This document shows positions 9,016 to 17,664 of a DNA stretch of 64,000 bases, in pieces. The notes beneath the pieces are model-generated. The model did no database searches. It was not told where the DNA came from and saw only the letters and a list, made by a program, of their open reading frames with translations. Position numbers and translations under genes: made by a program. Each line of letters begins with the position of its first letter. Positions within the stretch are counted from its first letter, which is position 1. Source of the DNA: Massilistercora timonensis (GTDB taxonomy: Bacteria; Bacillota; Clostridia; Lachnospirales; Lachnospiraceae); assembly GCF_900312975.1 (NCBI RefSeq), contig NZ_LT990039.1, positions 1,364,001-1,428,000 on the forward strand, written 5' to 3'.

Positions 9016-9261
9016 ATGGATTTCAGACCACACGGCGTCTGCTCCCAGCTGATCCGGGTAGACGTAGAAGACAATATTGTGAAAAATGTAGAGTTTATCG
9101 GCGGCTGCAGCGGCAACACCCAGGGCGTGTCCCGGCTGATCCGGGGAATGGATGTGGACGAGGCCATCGCCCGCCTGGAGGGGATCCGATGCGGCAATAA
9201 GCCTACATCCTGTCCCGACCAGCTTGCCTGGGCGCTGAAGCAGGCCACCGGGAAAATTTAG
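9016..9261 (+). CDS. TSCPD domain-containing small protein (TIGR03905 type)
   Basis: The 81-residue protein ends with the motif that names the family (TSCPDQLAWAL, about residues 62-72). It also has conserved cysteines in GVCSQLI and FIGGCSGNTQGVSRLI. Related domains sit at the C-terminus of some ribonucleotide reductases, but the free-standing form has no known function. A CAGGAGGT ribosome site precedes the ATG. It stands alone between mtnN (divergent) and a weak hairpin. Confidence 0.9.
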   Translation: MDFRPHGVCSQLIRVDVEDNIVKNVEFIGGCSGNTQGVSRLIRGMDVDEAIARLEGIRCGNKPTSCPDQLAWALKQATGKI

Positions 9262-9274
9262 CAGCCGAAAGAAA

Positions 9275-9305
9275 AAGGATACCTGGGCTTATGCCTGGTA
9301 TCCTT
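9275..9305 (+). terminator. Possible terminator after the TSCPD gene
   Basis: A 9-bp stem (9275-9283 with 9297-9305) lies 14 bp after the stop codon. The following bases are pyrimidine-rich but have no clean T run, so termination is likely rather than sure. Confidence 0.5.
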
Positions 9306-9339
9306 CTCCCCTGCTTATTCGTTCTCTTTTGTTTTGGGC

Positions 9340-9489
9340 GTCAGGGAATCTGCAGCGGACATTACCGCGACGACTTTGGCCCGCGGCGCGGACCTGCATG
9401 GTTTCTCGATTTTCTCAATGTAAGCTGAAAGTATTGGTTAATAGTTTCAACTGTGCACCGCATGTAGTGTCCGCTGCAGATCCCCTGAC
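9340..9489. repeat. 150-bp element bounded by 22-bp inverted repeats (MITE-like)
   Basis: Bases 9340-9361 and 9468-9489 are inverted copies of each other with one mismatch in 22 bp, and similarity continues inward for a few more bases. The 106 bp between them has no gene. The structure resembles a miniature inverted-repeat element or the remnant of an insertion sequence. It fills most of the 280-bp gap between two convergent genes. I see no obvious target-site duplication and no transposase in the window. Confidence 0.6.
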
Positions 9490-9542
9490 AAAATGCTCCA
9501 TCAGGTTATCGAAGTAACTATGGATTCATTAATGAAATTGCT

Positions 9543-10052
9543 TTAGCCGATCTCCGGAATTCCCGGAAGGATCTGTGGCTCTTCGATGAAGACTCCGTCT
9601 GTGAAACTACTGCTCATATCGCTGTTGGCTGAGTGAGTACACCGCACCCGGTAGTAGTAACCTCCTTCTACCTCCATACGGCGGTTTGAAGAAACTTTGT
9701 CGATGTTCTGATTAAATTTCTGCCATCCGTCATAGATGGACCAATGATCATCGCCTTCCTGAGCCCGCTCTACAACCACGCCTATTCCCACTTCATCCAC
9801 AATATGCGCTGCAATGGTACTGCCACCTGCATATAAAAGTCCAGGCCCCAGCCGTACCGACTTGGAATATCCTGTCAGCAGATCCACGCCCCTGGTTATT
9901 TTAGTATCATAACCAACCGACTCCTTTTCCCGGATTAAGTAGGAACCGTCTATCATCGGCCGGTCCTCCGCCTGTACCTGACTTGTGGAAATCCCCAGCA
10001 AGCCTGCCATCAGCAGAAGCGCACAGCTCAATGATATAAGCTTCTTTCTCAT
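9543..10052 (-). CDS. Small secreted protein (possibly DUF6147 family)
   Basis: The 169-residue protein starts with a clear signal peptide (MRKKLISLSCALLLMAGLLG, cleavage after SQVQA near residue 28). The mature part is about 140 residues with conserved-looking blocks GYDTKITRGVDLLTGYSKSVRLGPG and YYYRVRCTHS. It recalls a family of small exported Clostridia proteins labelled DUF6147, but I am working from memory. GGAGG precedes the ATG. It lies 71 bp downstream of the DUF4367 gene on the same strand, so the two are probably co-expressed. Confidence 0.75.
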   Translation of the reverse strand: MRKKLISLSCALLLMAGLLGISTSQVQAEDRPMIDGSYLIREKESVGYDTKITRGVDLLTGYSKSVRLGPGLLYAGGSTIAAHIVDEVGIGVVVERAQEGDDHWSIYDGWQKFNQNIDKVSSNRRMEVEGGYYYRVRCTHSANSDMSSSFTDGVFIEEPQILPGIPEIG

Positions 10053-10123
10053 CTACTACCTCCATACTACTTCTCCCCCTCATATATAAAGACACATATC
10101 CTGTCAAAAACTGACGGGTTTTC

Positions 10124-10978
10124 TTAATTAAAATATAAATTATCGACAATTAATTCCATTTCCTCTTTATTCAGTGTTCCTATTAAAAAATATTCAATGC
10201 CTTTATATTTATATTTAGCAGAATATCTTTTTATATGGGTTCCTTCTATCTGATACTCTGTTATTTCAATATCCTGATTTTTTTTCTTTTTATAATACTG
10301 ATCGACTATTGGATCCTCCACATCTAATCCATACGATGCATCTGCATAAGTTGCACTCATAATATAAATTATAGTTTCACCCTTGTATACATATATCATC
10401 TCTGCTGTTTGCAAAGATTCGTCTATATCAATAGAAGAAAATCTCATATCTTCTGGATAAATCAACATTTTCACCGGATCCACCCCGAACGCATCCTTGA
10501 TCTCCTGGTATGCCTCTTCTTCCTGCTCCTCCGCAATCTTCAGATTATTCTCATCCGAATTTATCTTCACAACTTCTCGACCGCCAACCATGGTCCGAAC
10601 CATTTCCACAAACCGCTCCGGGCCTCCCACGCTGGTAATCCCAAGGACAAGCACCAACGCCATCACTGCCGCCAGATTAAGGGCCGCTTTCCGCAGCCGC
10701 CCCCATCCTTTTCCTCTGCGGATCTTCTCCTCCTGCCGCTCCTTCTGGATCTGTTTCCCCAGCTCCAGCGCTTCCCGGTCCTCCTGGGACAACTGTTTAT
10801 AGACCTTTTCCCGCTCGTAAGATTCTATCTGCTCCTGCAGTTTTTGATGAATCCTCTCCTTCCGGTCCTCTGGCAGATCCTCTGCATCTGAGTTCTGGAT
10901 TATTTCCTGAATCTCCCCGGCTTCTTTTTCTATCTCTTCCTTGATGATCTGATCCAGATCAGCGCCGTTTTCTTTCAT
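10124..10978 (-). CDS. DUF4367-type membrane protein, putative anti-sigma factor
   Basis: The 284-residue protein has a charged cytoplasmic N-terminus of about 95 residues with heptad-like helices, one membrane helix (AALNLAAVMALVLVLGITSV, about 97-117) and an extracellular domain. That domain is of the DUF4367 kind (IYPEDMRFSSIDIDESLQ to IEYFLIGTLNKEEMELIVDNLYF). In Lachnospiraceae such proteins usually sit next to a small sigma factor and are thought to be its anti-sigma factor. Here the nearest sigma gene (14109-14663) is separated by murG and an intron, so the pairing is inferred. It is followed by the secreted protein gene. Confidence 0.75.
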   Translation of the reverse strand: MKENGADLDQIIKEEIEKEAGEIQEIIQNSDAEDLPEDRKERIHQKLQEQIESYEREKVYKQLSQEDREALELGKQIQKERQEEKIRRGKGWGRLRKAALNLAAVMALVLVLGITSVGGPERFVEMVRTMVGGREVVKINSDENNLKIAEEQEEEAYQEIKDAFGVDPVKMLIYPEDMRFSSIDIDESLQTAEMIYVYKGETIIYIMSATYADASYGLDVEDPIVDQYYKKKKNQDIEITEYQIEGTHIKRYSAKYKYKGIEYFLIGTLNKEEMELIVDNLYFN

Positions 10979-10998
10979 TCTACATTTCTCTCTTTCTC

Positions 10999-11026
10999 TT
11001 GACCAAATCCCTTAGAAACGTATAAT
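10999..11026 (+). promoter_or_regulatory. Promoter of murG
   Basis: TTGACC (10999-11004) and TATAAT (11021-11026) are spaced by 16 bp, 55 bp before the murG ATG. The surrounding DNA is AT-rich and shared with the divergent DUF4367 gene. Confidence 0.7.
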
Positions 11027-11081
11027 ATATATAATAGTATAATAATTAATAATCAAAGGCAACTACATTTGGGAGGTCGTT

Positions 11082-12146
11082 ATGAAGAGAATTATCTTAA
11101 CCGGAGGCGGAACTGCAGGACATGTAACGCCCAATATCGCTCTTCTTCCACGCCTGAAGGAACTACAGTATGACATTCACTATATCGGTTCTTATCAGGG
11201 TATAGAGAAGGAGCTGATCGAACCGTTTGGAATTCCCTATCACGGGATCTCCACCGGCAAGCTGCGCCGTTACTTAAGCGCGCGCAACCTCACGGATCCT
11301 TTCCGTGTTCTCAAGGGCCTGGGAGAGGCCCGGCGGCTGATCAAGATCCTGGACCCGGATGTGATCTTCTCCAAAGGCGGATTCGTGTCTGTTCCTGTGG
11401 TCCTGGCAGGCAAGAAGCGGCATATACCCACCATCATCCACGAATCGGACATGACGCCCGGGCTGGCCAATAAGCTTTCCCTGTCCGCCGCCACCAAAGT
11501 ATGCTGCAATTTCCCTGAGACTCTGGAACTTCTTCCGGAGGGAAAAGCAGTCCTCACCGGCTCGCCGATCCGCCAGGAACTGCTCAGCGGAGACCGGTAT
11601 AAAGCCCGTGAATTCCTGGGCTTTACCTCTGACAAACCGGTGATCCTGATCATCGGCGGAAGCCTTGGGGCTGTTGCCGTTAATGAAGCTGTGCGGGCGA
11701 TCCTTCCGGAGCTTCTGAAAACATATCAGATCATCCATCTGTGCGGAAGAGGCAAGATCGATCCCACACTGGTCAACCTGGAAGGCTACGCCCAGTACGA
11801 ATATATCAAGGAGGAGCTGAAGGATCTTTTTGCCCTTACCGATATTGTAGTCTCCCGGGCCGGAGCCAATGCCATCTGTGAGCTTCTGGCCTTACATAAG
11901 CCGAATCTTCTGATCCCTCTTCCCGCCAATGCAAGCCGGGGGGACCAGATCCTCAACGCCCGCTCTTTTGAGCGCCAGGGATTCAGCATTGTGCTGGAGG
12001 AATCTGAGATGACCAACGAGACCTTACTTGCCGCGATCAACCGGCTGTATGAGAATCGGGAAGTCTATATCGAGACCATGAAGAGATCTTCTCAGCAGAA
12101 TTCTATCGATACCATTATCGATCTGATCGAATCCGTAGCCCGATAA
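11082..12146 (+). CDS. murG: UDP-N-acetylglucosamine--N-acetylmuramyl-(pentapeptide) pyrophosphoryl-undecaprenol N-acetylglucosamine transferase
   Basis: The 354-residue GT28 glycosyltransferase begins MKRIILTGGGTAGHVTPN, the glycine-rich loop of MurG. It also has FSKGGFVSVPVVLAG, HESDMTPGLANK, a second glycine-rich loop IIGGSLGA and the donor-binding SRAGANAICELLAL. It transfers GlcNAc to lipid I, making lipid II on the inner membrane face. Here it is a single gene with its own promoter and GGGAGG ribosome site, outside any division-cell-wall cluster. That is common in Firmicutes with two MurG-type genes. The gene ends 20 bp before the intron edge. Confidence 0.93.
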   Translation: MKRIILTGGGTAGHVTPNIALLPRLKELQYDIHYIGSYQGIEKELIEPFGIPYHGISTGKLRRYLSARNLTDPFRVLKGLGEARRLIKILDPDVIFSKGGFVSVPVVLAGKKRHIPTIIHESDMTPGLANKLSLSAATKVCCNFPETLELLPEGKAVLTGSPIRQELLSGDRYKAREFLGFTSDKPVILIIGGSLGAVAVNEAVRAILPELLKTYQIIHLCGRGKIDPTLVNLEGYAQYEYIKEELKDLFALTDIVVSRAGANAICELLALHKPNLLIPLPANASRGDQILNARSFERQGFSIVLEESEMTNETLLAAINRLYENREVYIETMKRSSQQNSIDTIIDLIESVAR

Positions 12147-12165
12147 GCAGGCTTTTACCGTAACA

Positions 12166-14074
12166 ATCGAGTAGGAGGGAGTGATTAACTCCCGTCCTCT
12201 CACACCACCGTGCGTACCGTTCGGTACACGGCGGTTTCAATAGTTGACGTGCAGAGACTGATAGGCTGTGGTTAAATCATAAAAACCCCAGTTTATCAGT
12301 CTTTCTTTAGTTAACGCTCTTTTGACCACGCCTGTGTTAGACATCCTCCAGTAGGATTTCCTGCTGTATGCTCCCTCACAGGCTGCCCACTCCGGCAAGC
12401 CCAGCCCCATCAGCTTTCTTCTTCGGGTCTTCGGCAGTTTCCATTGTTTCCAGATACACATCCGTATCCGGCGGTACAGCCATCCATTCAGGCTTTCGAT
12501 GTTGTTCTTCATGTCCGCTATCCCGTAGTAATTCAGCCATCCTCTCATGCAGACCTTTATCTTCTCCATGGTTTGGATGATACTCCCACACCTGCTCCGG
12601 AAAGTGAGCCTGCGCAGTTTATCCTTGGCTTTCTTCCATGACTTCCCATGGACTCGGATATAAGTTCCTTTTCCGTTCTTCCCAAAACAAAAACCAAGGA
12701 ACTTAAAATTTCGGATTGCGAATGCACTGACCGTCCGGCTCTTTTCCCGGTTCACTCTCAGCTTCAGTGTTTCTTCCAGATATTTTGTACTGCTCTCCAG
12801 CAGACGTTCCGCCGCCCGTTCGCTTTTCGCCAGCAGTACGATATCATCCGCATAGCGAATGCACGGTACGCCCCGTCTGTGGAACTCCCAGTCGAATTCA
12901 TTCAGATACACATTTGCTAAGAGTGGGGAAAGATTTCCTCCCTGTGGCGAGCCTTCTTCTGTCTCTGTTACTACACCGTTTTCCATCACTCCGCTTTTCA
13001 GGTACCGCTTTACCATCTGTATCACCCTCTCGTCTTTTACCCGCTTTCTCAGCAGGTTCAGCAGGATTGTGTGGTTCAGCGTATCGAAATACTTAGACAG
13101 GTCAAGGACGACTGCCCTTGTATAGCCCTGCTCCGTGTACTCCTTTATCCTGAAAATAGCGTCTTTTGCTCCTCTTCCCGGACGATAGCCAAAGCTATCC
13201 TCTGAAAACAGCGGCTCATAGATTGGCATAAGCTGTTGGAGCATTGCCTGTTGGATGATACGGTCGATGACAGTAGGGATACCAAGTTTTCGTATCCCTC
13301 CGTCCGGCTTCGGAATCTACACTCTTCTGACTGGAGAAGGGGTGTATTTTCCTCTCCTGATTCTTTCTACCAGCTCGTGGTTATTATCCCTCAGCCACGG
13401 CAGTGCCGCTTCGATGGTCATCCCATCGATTCCCGGCGCTCCCTTGTTTGCCTTTACTCTCTTGTAAGCTCTGTTCAGGTTATCTTTTTCCAGAATCTTA
13501 CCCAAGATGTCCGGCTCTGCACTGTCCCTTTCCTTCCATATCCGGTTGAATGAGCGGTGCGCTCTCACATACCCTTTGCGTTCCGCGCTATCTCTTTGCG
13601 AGCAGCTTTCTTTGTTTTCTGTACCCATCTGCTCATTCCTCCTTTCCCTGTCGTACTAAGGACTCCTACTGATTCAGTCCTTCGCTGAAAAAAACTCAGC
13701 TACTATGACCTCTGCTGACTTCTGTACGTTCAGCATTACCTCTCGATAATGGTTACTCCTTTCGGGGCGTTCCGCACAGACCTCCCTGGGTACCACACGT
13801 TTCTTTCCCTCCATCTGTCTGCCGCATTTACTGCACATGATTCCGTGTAGCTATCGGGCTTCATCTTGTGATGCAGACTTACCCTCATGCACAGCCTTCT
13901 ATGCGATTTCTGTTCGTCAGACCAGAGGTTTGCCCGTGGGTTAGTATGTTCCCCACATCCAGCTTCCTTCAGATTCGCAGTCACCTGCAACACCCTTGCC
14001 TTCGGCTATATCCTTCCCGCTACCAGGCGGATTCGGGACTTGCACCCGTTAGAAACGTGCGCCGCCAGGCGCAC
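12166..14074 (-). mobile_element. Group IIC intron, complete RNA ends
   Basis: The minus strand starts with GTGCG at 14074 and ends with the typical CCTACTCGAT at 12166 (1,909 bp). Just before the 3' end is a domain V-like hairpin (AACCGCCGTGTACCG pairing with CGCACGGTGGT, 12196-12232). The 5' end lies a few bases after the terminator stem of the sigma-factor gene. Group IIC introns insert at such stem-loops, so the site supports the class. The reverse transcriptase lies at 12237-13628. Bases 13629-14074 are structured intron RNA without a gene. Confidence 0.88.
12237..13628 (-). pseudogene. ltrA: Group II intron reverse transcriptase/maturase, interrupted by one amber codon
   Basis: Read through the stop, the frame encodes about 463 residues. 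An N-terminal RT-0/1 part (NKGAPGIDGMTIE) is followed by RT-2 to RT-7 with the catalytic YADDIVLLAKS and a GIIM/maturase end (GWLNYYGIADMKNN). There is no HNH endonuclease domain, as expected for class C. At 13317-13319 a TAG replaces the codon (probably GAG, Glu) between VRRV and IPKPDGG. No other damage is seen. A downstream ATG in MLQQLMPIYEPLF cannot give a working enzyme because motifs RT-0 and RT-1 are lost. Confidence 0.9.
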
Positions 14075-14075
14075 A

Positions 14076-14109
14076 TCAACGAAAACAGGCGCCAGACGGC
14101 GCCTGTTTT
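14076..14109 (-). terminator. Terminator of the sigma-factor gene, target of the intron
   Basis: A 10 to 12-bp GC-rich stem (14098-14109 with 14082-14093, loop of 4) is followed by TTTTCGTTGAT and then directly by the intron 5' end. The stem overlaps the stop codon region of the sigma gene. Confidence 0.85.
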
Positions 14110-14663
14110 TATGCTTTGTTCAACTGATGAAACTGTTCTTCATAATTCTTCCGTATCCATTGTCTTGCCCGATACAGAGTACTGTGGAGACAATCCAGAG
14201 AAATATCCATGATCTCTGCCACCTCTTTCTGCGGTTTTCCCAAAAAGCAGGTAAGGAGGACGGCATCATACCATCTTTCATTTACCCGATGCAGTTCGGC
14301 AAAGATCGATTCCGCCAGTTCCCGATGTTCCCGGCTGCGCAGCCGGCTTAAGAACTTTTCTTCCGGGCCTTCCGCCGCCGGCGGAGGATCCTCTGCCCAG
14401 ATCACATCCTCTATCAGGATCTCCCGACGTCTCTTTCTCTCTGTATTCAGCGCCATATGCTTCGCCGTAACCAACAGCCAGTTATCCACTGCCTCCATAT
14501 TGATATTTTCCATGCTCACATACAATTTCATGAACACAGCCTGCGTGATCTCTTCTGCAGTATCGCAGTTCCCGGAGTAGTACAATGCTGTCTTGTACAC
14601 GATCTGCGCGTTCTTTTCATAGATTGCCTCAAAGGCAGTCCTGCCTATCGCTTTTACTCCCAC
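14109..14663 (-). CDS. Sigma-70 family (ECF-like) RNA polymerase sigma factor
   Basis: The 184-residue protein has a sigma region 2-like part (ETAYYSGNCDTAEEITQAVFMKLY type, about residues 15-60) and a region 4 helix-turn-helix (LLTCFLGKPQKEVAEIMDISLDCLHSTLYRARQWI, about 138-172). The start is GTG, chosen because AAGGAAG lies 8 bp upstream. It follows the HIT gene by 22 bp and ends in a strong terminator. A DUF4367 protein that could be its anti-sigma factor lies about 3 kb downstream, beyond the intron and the oppositely oriented murG. The target promoters are unknown. Confidence 0.88.
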   Translation of the reverse strand: MGVKAIGRTAFEAIYEKNAQIVYKTALYYSGNCDTAEEITQAVFMKLYVSMENINMEAVDNWLLVTAKHMALNTERKRRREILIEDVIWAEDPPPAAEGPEEKFLSRLRSREHRELAESIFAELHRVNERWYDAVLLTCFLGKPQKEVAEIMDISLDCLHSTLYRARQWIRKNYEEQFHQLNKA

Positions 14664-14685
14664 TGGTCTCTTCCTTCACTTTCTC

Positions 14686-15093
14686 TTATCCCAATTTTGA
14701 CAGAATCTCGTCTCTGACCTCATCGGTAAGCTCGCCCATCTTCCAGCCAAGCCCCACTTCATCCCCTTCATACCGAGGGATCAGATGGATGTGGAAATGA
14801 AATACCGTCTGTCCGGCCACTTCCCCGTTGTTCTGAACGATGTTATAACCGTCGCAGCCCAGTACATCCGTAAGCCTTGTGATCATCTTCTTGGCCAGCA
14901 CCAGCGCCTTCGCCGCGATCTCGTCATCCAGCTCATACAGGTTCTTGTAATGCTCCTTGGGCAGGATTAGCGCATGCCCCTTGGAAGCCGGGCCCGCATC
15001 CAGGATCACCCGGAAGTCATCGTCCTCATACAGGGTGGCGGTAGGGATATCCCCGTTTGCCAGCTTACAGAAAATACAGTTTTCGTCTCTCAT
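14686..15093 (-). CDS. HIT family nucleotide-binding protein (Hint type)
   Basis: With the start at MRDENCIFCKLANGDIP (AAGGAG ribosome site) the protein has 135 residues. It carries the histidine triad HFHIHLIPRY near residue 100 and the N-terminal CxxC zinc pattern CIFC. Hint proteins hydrolyse nucleoside phosphoramidates and bind AMP or GMP, and their cellular role in bacteria is poorly defined. A longer frame back to 15144 lacks a ribosome site. The sigma gene follows by 22 bp, so they may share a transcript. Confidence 0.93.
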   Translation of the reverse strand: MRDENCIFCKLANGDIPTATLYEDDDFRVILDAGPASKGHALILPKEHYKNLYELDDEIAAKALVLAKKMITRLTDVLGCDGYNIVQNNGEVAGQTVFHFHIHLIPRYEGDEVGLGWKMGELTDEVRDEILSKLG

Positions 15094-15180
15094 TTTCTTC
15101 TCCTTCTTTCTTCTTAAAATCTCATTGATTATTCCTTCACCCAATGCTACACTGATATCTCAGAAAGGGCGGTAAATACG

Positions 15181-15927
15181 ATGTTTTCAGCGACAGACTA
15201 CGACAAATTACAACAGATCATGGAGGAAGCTCCCTGGAAAAAGGAACTCCTCACCAGGCTTCTGGAATCTCACCGGATGGAAGTAAGCGCCATCAGCCAT
15301 GAGATCCGCAATCCCTTCACCCTCATCTACAGCACACTGCAGATGATCGAAGGCGAGCGGCCCGACGTCACTACCTGCACACACTGGCAGACGCTTTGTC
15401 GGGATATGGAATATATGAAACAGCTTCTGGAAGAACTCTCTTCCTATAATAATGGAGACCACCTGAAGCTTGCTCCTATGGATACCAATACGTTCCTTAA
15501 GACCCTGGCCCTGTCTTTCGCCTCTTCCCTGGTGGACACGGACATTGAGTTCCGCTCGGAGATCTCTCCGGAGCTTCCCCCGGTTACTGTAGATGGAGTA
15601 AAGCTGCGCCAGGTGCTCCTGAATCTCCTTCGAAATGCCCGGGACGCGGTGACTTCCACCTCCTGCCCCAGGGACCACTCTCCTTCCATCGGTTTGCGCG
15701 CACACCTCTCCGGCGGTATGCTTCAGATCACGGTATCCGATAACGGCTGCGGTATCCCGGAAGAAGAACTGTCCCATATCTTCCAGCCCTTCGTCACCTA
15801 CAAGGAAAACGGCACCGGCTTAGGCCTTGCCATTGCCCGACGGATCATAGCCGCCCACGGCGGGTCCCTAGAAGCAGCTTCCGCCCCAGGAGTCCGTACG
15901 GTATTCACGGTGTCTCTTCCAATATAA
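15181..15927 (+). CDS. Soluble orphan sensor histidine kinase
   Basis: The 248-residue protein has a HisKA H-box SHEIRNPFTLIY with the phosphorylated His at residue 40. It also has the N-box NLLRNARDAV, G1 DNGCGIPEEEL, an F-box (HIFQPFVTYKENG) and G2 GTGLGLAIARRI. There is no membrane helix and only about 30 residues before the H-box, so it must sense in the cytoplasm or through a partner. No response regulator is adjacent. It may be one of the orphan kinases that feed a phosphorelay such as that to Spo0A, but this is a guess. Its 3' end overlaps the convergent rhomboid gene by 60 bp. Confidence 0.9.
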   Translation: MFSATDYDKLQQIMEEAPWKKELLTRLLESHRMEVSAISHEIRNPFTLIYSTLQMIEGERPDVTTCTHWQTLCRDMEYMKQLLEELSSYNNGDHLKLAPMDTNTFLKTLALSFASSLVDTDIEFRSEISPELPPVTVDGVKLRQVLLNLLRNARDAVTSTSCPRDHSPSIGLRAHLSGGMLQITVSDNGCGIPEEELSHIFQPFVTYKENGTGLGLAIARRIIAAHGGSLEAASAPGVRTVFTVSLPI

Positions 15928-16497
15928 TAACACTGCCAGCACAAACCCGGAGACCAGCCCGCCGATGTGGGCAAAATTATCCACCCCGCCGCTGGAGAAG
16001 CCATAGTAAAGACTAAGAGCCACCATAAACACCAGGCCCCGGCCTGTCACATTGCCGATCTGTCCCCGGTTGCGGATCGCTACATAAAGCAGCGCTCCTG
16101 TGATCCCGAAGATGGCTCCGGAGGCTCCCGCGGAAACTGCGTACTGTCCGGTGTGAAGATCCCACAGTACAGAAGCAATATTTCCACAGAACCCACTGGC
16201 GAAATAAATGATCAAAAATTTGATCCTGCCGATCTCCAGTTCCAGATTCCAGCCGATTACCAGCAGCATCACCATATTGTTGACCAGATGCGAGAATCCA
16301 AAATGAAGAAACATACTGGTAAACAGCGGGCTGTACTTCCCCTGCTCCAGCATCAGAGGCACATACATGGCTCCGTGCTCCAGCATGAACCCGGCGTCTT
16401 CCGTCATCCCCTGGAAACTGAGAAAGAAGAAAACAGCCACATTCACCGCTGCCAGTATCATTGTACAAATCGCTTTTTGAGAATATCTGCCTGTCAT
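15868..16497 (-). CDS. Rhomboid family intramembrane serine protease
   Basis: The 209-residue protein has about six membrane helices. It shows the HxxxxxxxxNN-type helix 2 (LHFGFSHLVNN, from residue 64), the catalytic serine in GASGAIFG (S126) and the catalytic histidine in FAHIGGLVSGF (H177). Rhomboids cleave membrane-anchored proteins within or near the membrane. The natural substrate is not indicated. It ends inside the histidine kinase gene (60 bp convergent overlap), so the two mRNAs could pair. Confidence 0.93.
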   Translation of the reverse strand: MTGRYSQKAICTMILAAVNVAVFFFLSFQGMTEDAGFMLEHGAMYVPLMLEQGKYSPLFTSMFLHFGFSHLVNNMVMLLVIGWNLELEIGRIKFLIIYFASGFCGNIASVLWDLHTGQYAVSAGASGAIFGITGALLYVAIRNRGQIGNVTGRGLVFMVALSLYYGFSSGGVDNFAHIGGLVSGFVLAVLLYWKRHREYRTDSWGGSCF

Positions 16498-16541
16498 GCG
16501 TTAATTTTCTCATTATTCCCGGACAGTGTCAATAGCAATCC

Positions 16542-17243
16542 TTACAATTCATCCTCTTCGATATACAGCCCGTCCCAGTCTCCCCACTTGGGTTTCTTGT
16601 GCCTGCGCAGGAACCGTTTCACAGGGGTCCACAGGTTCTCGGTCTCTTCCATAATAAGGCTTCCCATCTCCTGGCTGGTGATCCAGTCGTGCTCCCGAGT
16701 ATCGTATTCTTCTTTCTCAGGTTCCTCCTTCGGCTCTTCCTTCTTCAGGCACTCGCCGATCAGTTTCTCCAGGCTGTAGTTCTCCTCCATGGTTCCCTTG
16801 TGGAGCAGGAACACCATCCGGACGCACTCCTTATCCCCATAGTCCGCCTGCTTTACAAAATATTCCGTAAGATCATGGAATTCCTGCCAGATATCCCCCT
16901 GAAAGGGCGGATAGTAACAGAAATACACATTCCCGTCCTCGTAGAAGAGATACTCCGGCTTCAGCAGGATCTTGTTGATGTCCAGAAGATACCGGGCGAC
17001 TTCCCCCAGCACCATCTGAAATCTCCGCAGGAACACCTTAAGATCCTCCCCGGTGATCTTATTTCTCTCATACAGCGCCTGGAAAGAAACCTTCCCGCTG
17101 ACGTCATAATCATAGAAGCTGCTGCCATCCAGCCCCCTCCCTTTCACCGGCAAGAGACCTTCCGGCTCCCCTGTCCCAAGCATCTTCATCTGATAATCCT
17201 CCTGATATACTCCCGCTTCTTCAATCGTTATCTTTCGTTCCAT
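16542..17243 (-). CDS. DUF6382-type protein, last gene of the Tad pilus operon
   Basis: The 233-residue protein has no signal peptide or membrane helix. Its first about 165 residues (YDVSGKVSFQALYERNKITGEDLKVFLRRF, LLKPEYLFYEDGNVYFCYYPPF) match the domain I know as DUF6382. This is usually found in FHA-domain proteins next to Tad or type VII secretion genes. The C-terminus is Glu/Lys-rich (KKEEPKEEPEKEEYD) and has no recognisable FHA domain. It overlaps the upstream tadE-like gene by 23 bp. A cytoplasmic assembly or signalling role for the pilus is plausible but unproven. Confidence 0.8.
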   Translation of the reverse strand: MERKITIEEAGVYQEDYQMKMLGTGEPEGLLPVKGRGLDGSSFYDYDVSGKVSFQALYERNKITGEDLKVFLRRFQMVLGEVARYLLDINKILLKPEYLFYEDGNVYFCYYPPFQGDIWQEFHDLTEYFVKQADYGDKECVRMVFLLHKGTMEENYSLEKLIGECLKKEEPKEEPEKEEYDTREHDWITSQEMGSLIMEETENLWTPVKRFLRRHKKPKWGDWDGLYIEEDEL

Positions 17244-17664
17244 TTATGATCGCTTCTCCTGTATCTATCAGTCTTTTTCTGTCCCGGATCTCCTTCTCCG
17301 GGTGAGTCACCGCCATCTTCTTCTCCACCGTCAGGCCAAACCGTCCCCGGCTCACCCAGGCCGACACAGTGACCTCTGCCTCTGTGACCTCCACCGAAGC
17401 GGAAGGCGTGGGAAAGAGAATACATTTCCCCTCTGCCCGCTCCCGGAACAAGGCCTCCATCTCCCCGGCATCCGTCCCTTCTTCCTCCCGGGCCCTGGTT
17501 CCCGCCACAGCGGCGGTTTCATAGGCCGCCCCCGCCAGGATGTTCTTGTCGTGGAAGTAGAAGACCGCCAGGATGCTGCTCATAAGCAGGAGAAGGATCA
17601 GAGGCATCAGAAGAGACATTTCCACCGTCAGGCTTCCGGCAAGCCAGATCCTTTTTCCTCTCAC
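17221..17664 (-). CDS. TadE-like pseudopilin, second copy
   Basis: The start is the GTG at 17664, which overlaps the prepilin peptidase stop as GTGA and has a GGGAGG ribosome site. This gives 147 residues. The N-terminus GKRIWLAGSLTVEMSLLMPLILLLLMSSILAVFY is the TadE/TadG pattern: a basic leader, a Glu five residues into the hydrophobic stretch, then a long membrane helix. The rest is an extracytoplasmic domain. A longer frame to 18126 is only a shadow of the peptidase gene. TadE-like pseudopilins help Flp pilus assembly. Confidence 0.82.
   Translation of the reverse strand: MRGKRIWLAGSLTVEMSLLMPLILLLLMSSILAVFYFHDKNILAGAAYETAAVAGTRAREEEGTDAGEMEALFRERAEGKCILFPTPSASVEVTEAEVTVSAWVSRGRFGLTVEKKMAVTHPEKEIRDRKRLIDTGEAIINGTKDND

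Noticed and set aside
13736-14351. Short frames upstream of the reverse transcriptase on both strands
   Set aside because: They fall in the structured RNA part of the group II intron or are complements of the sigma gene.
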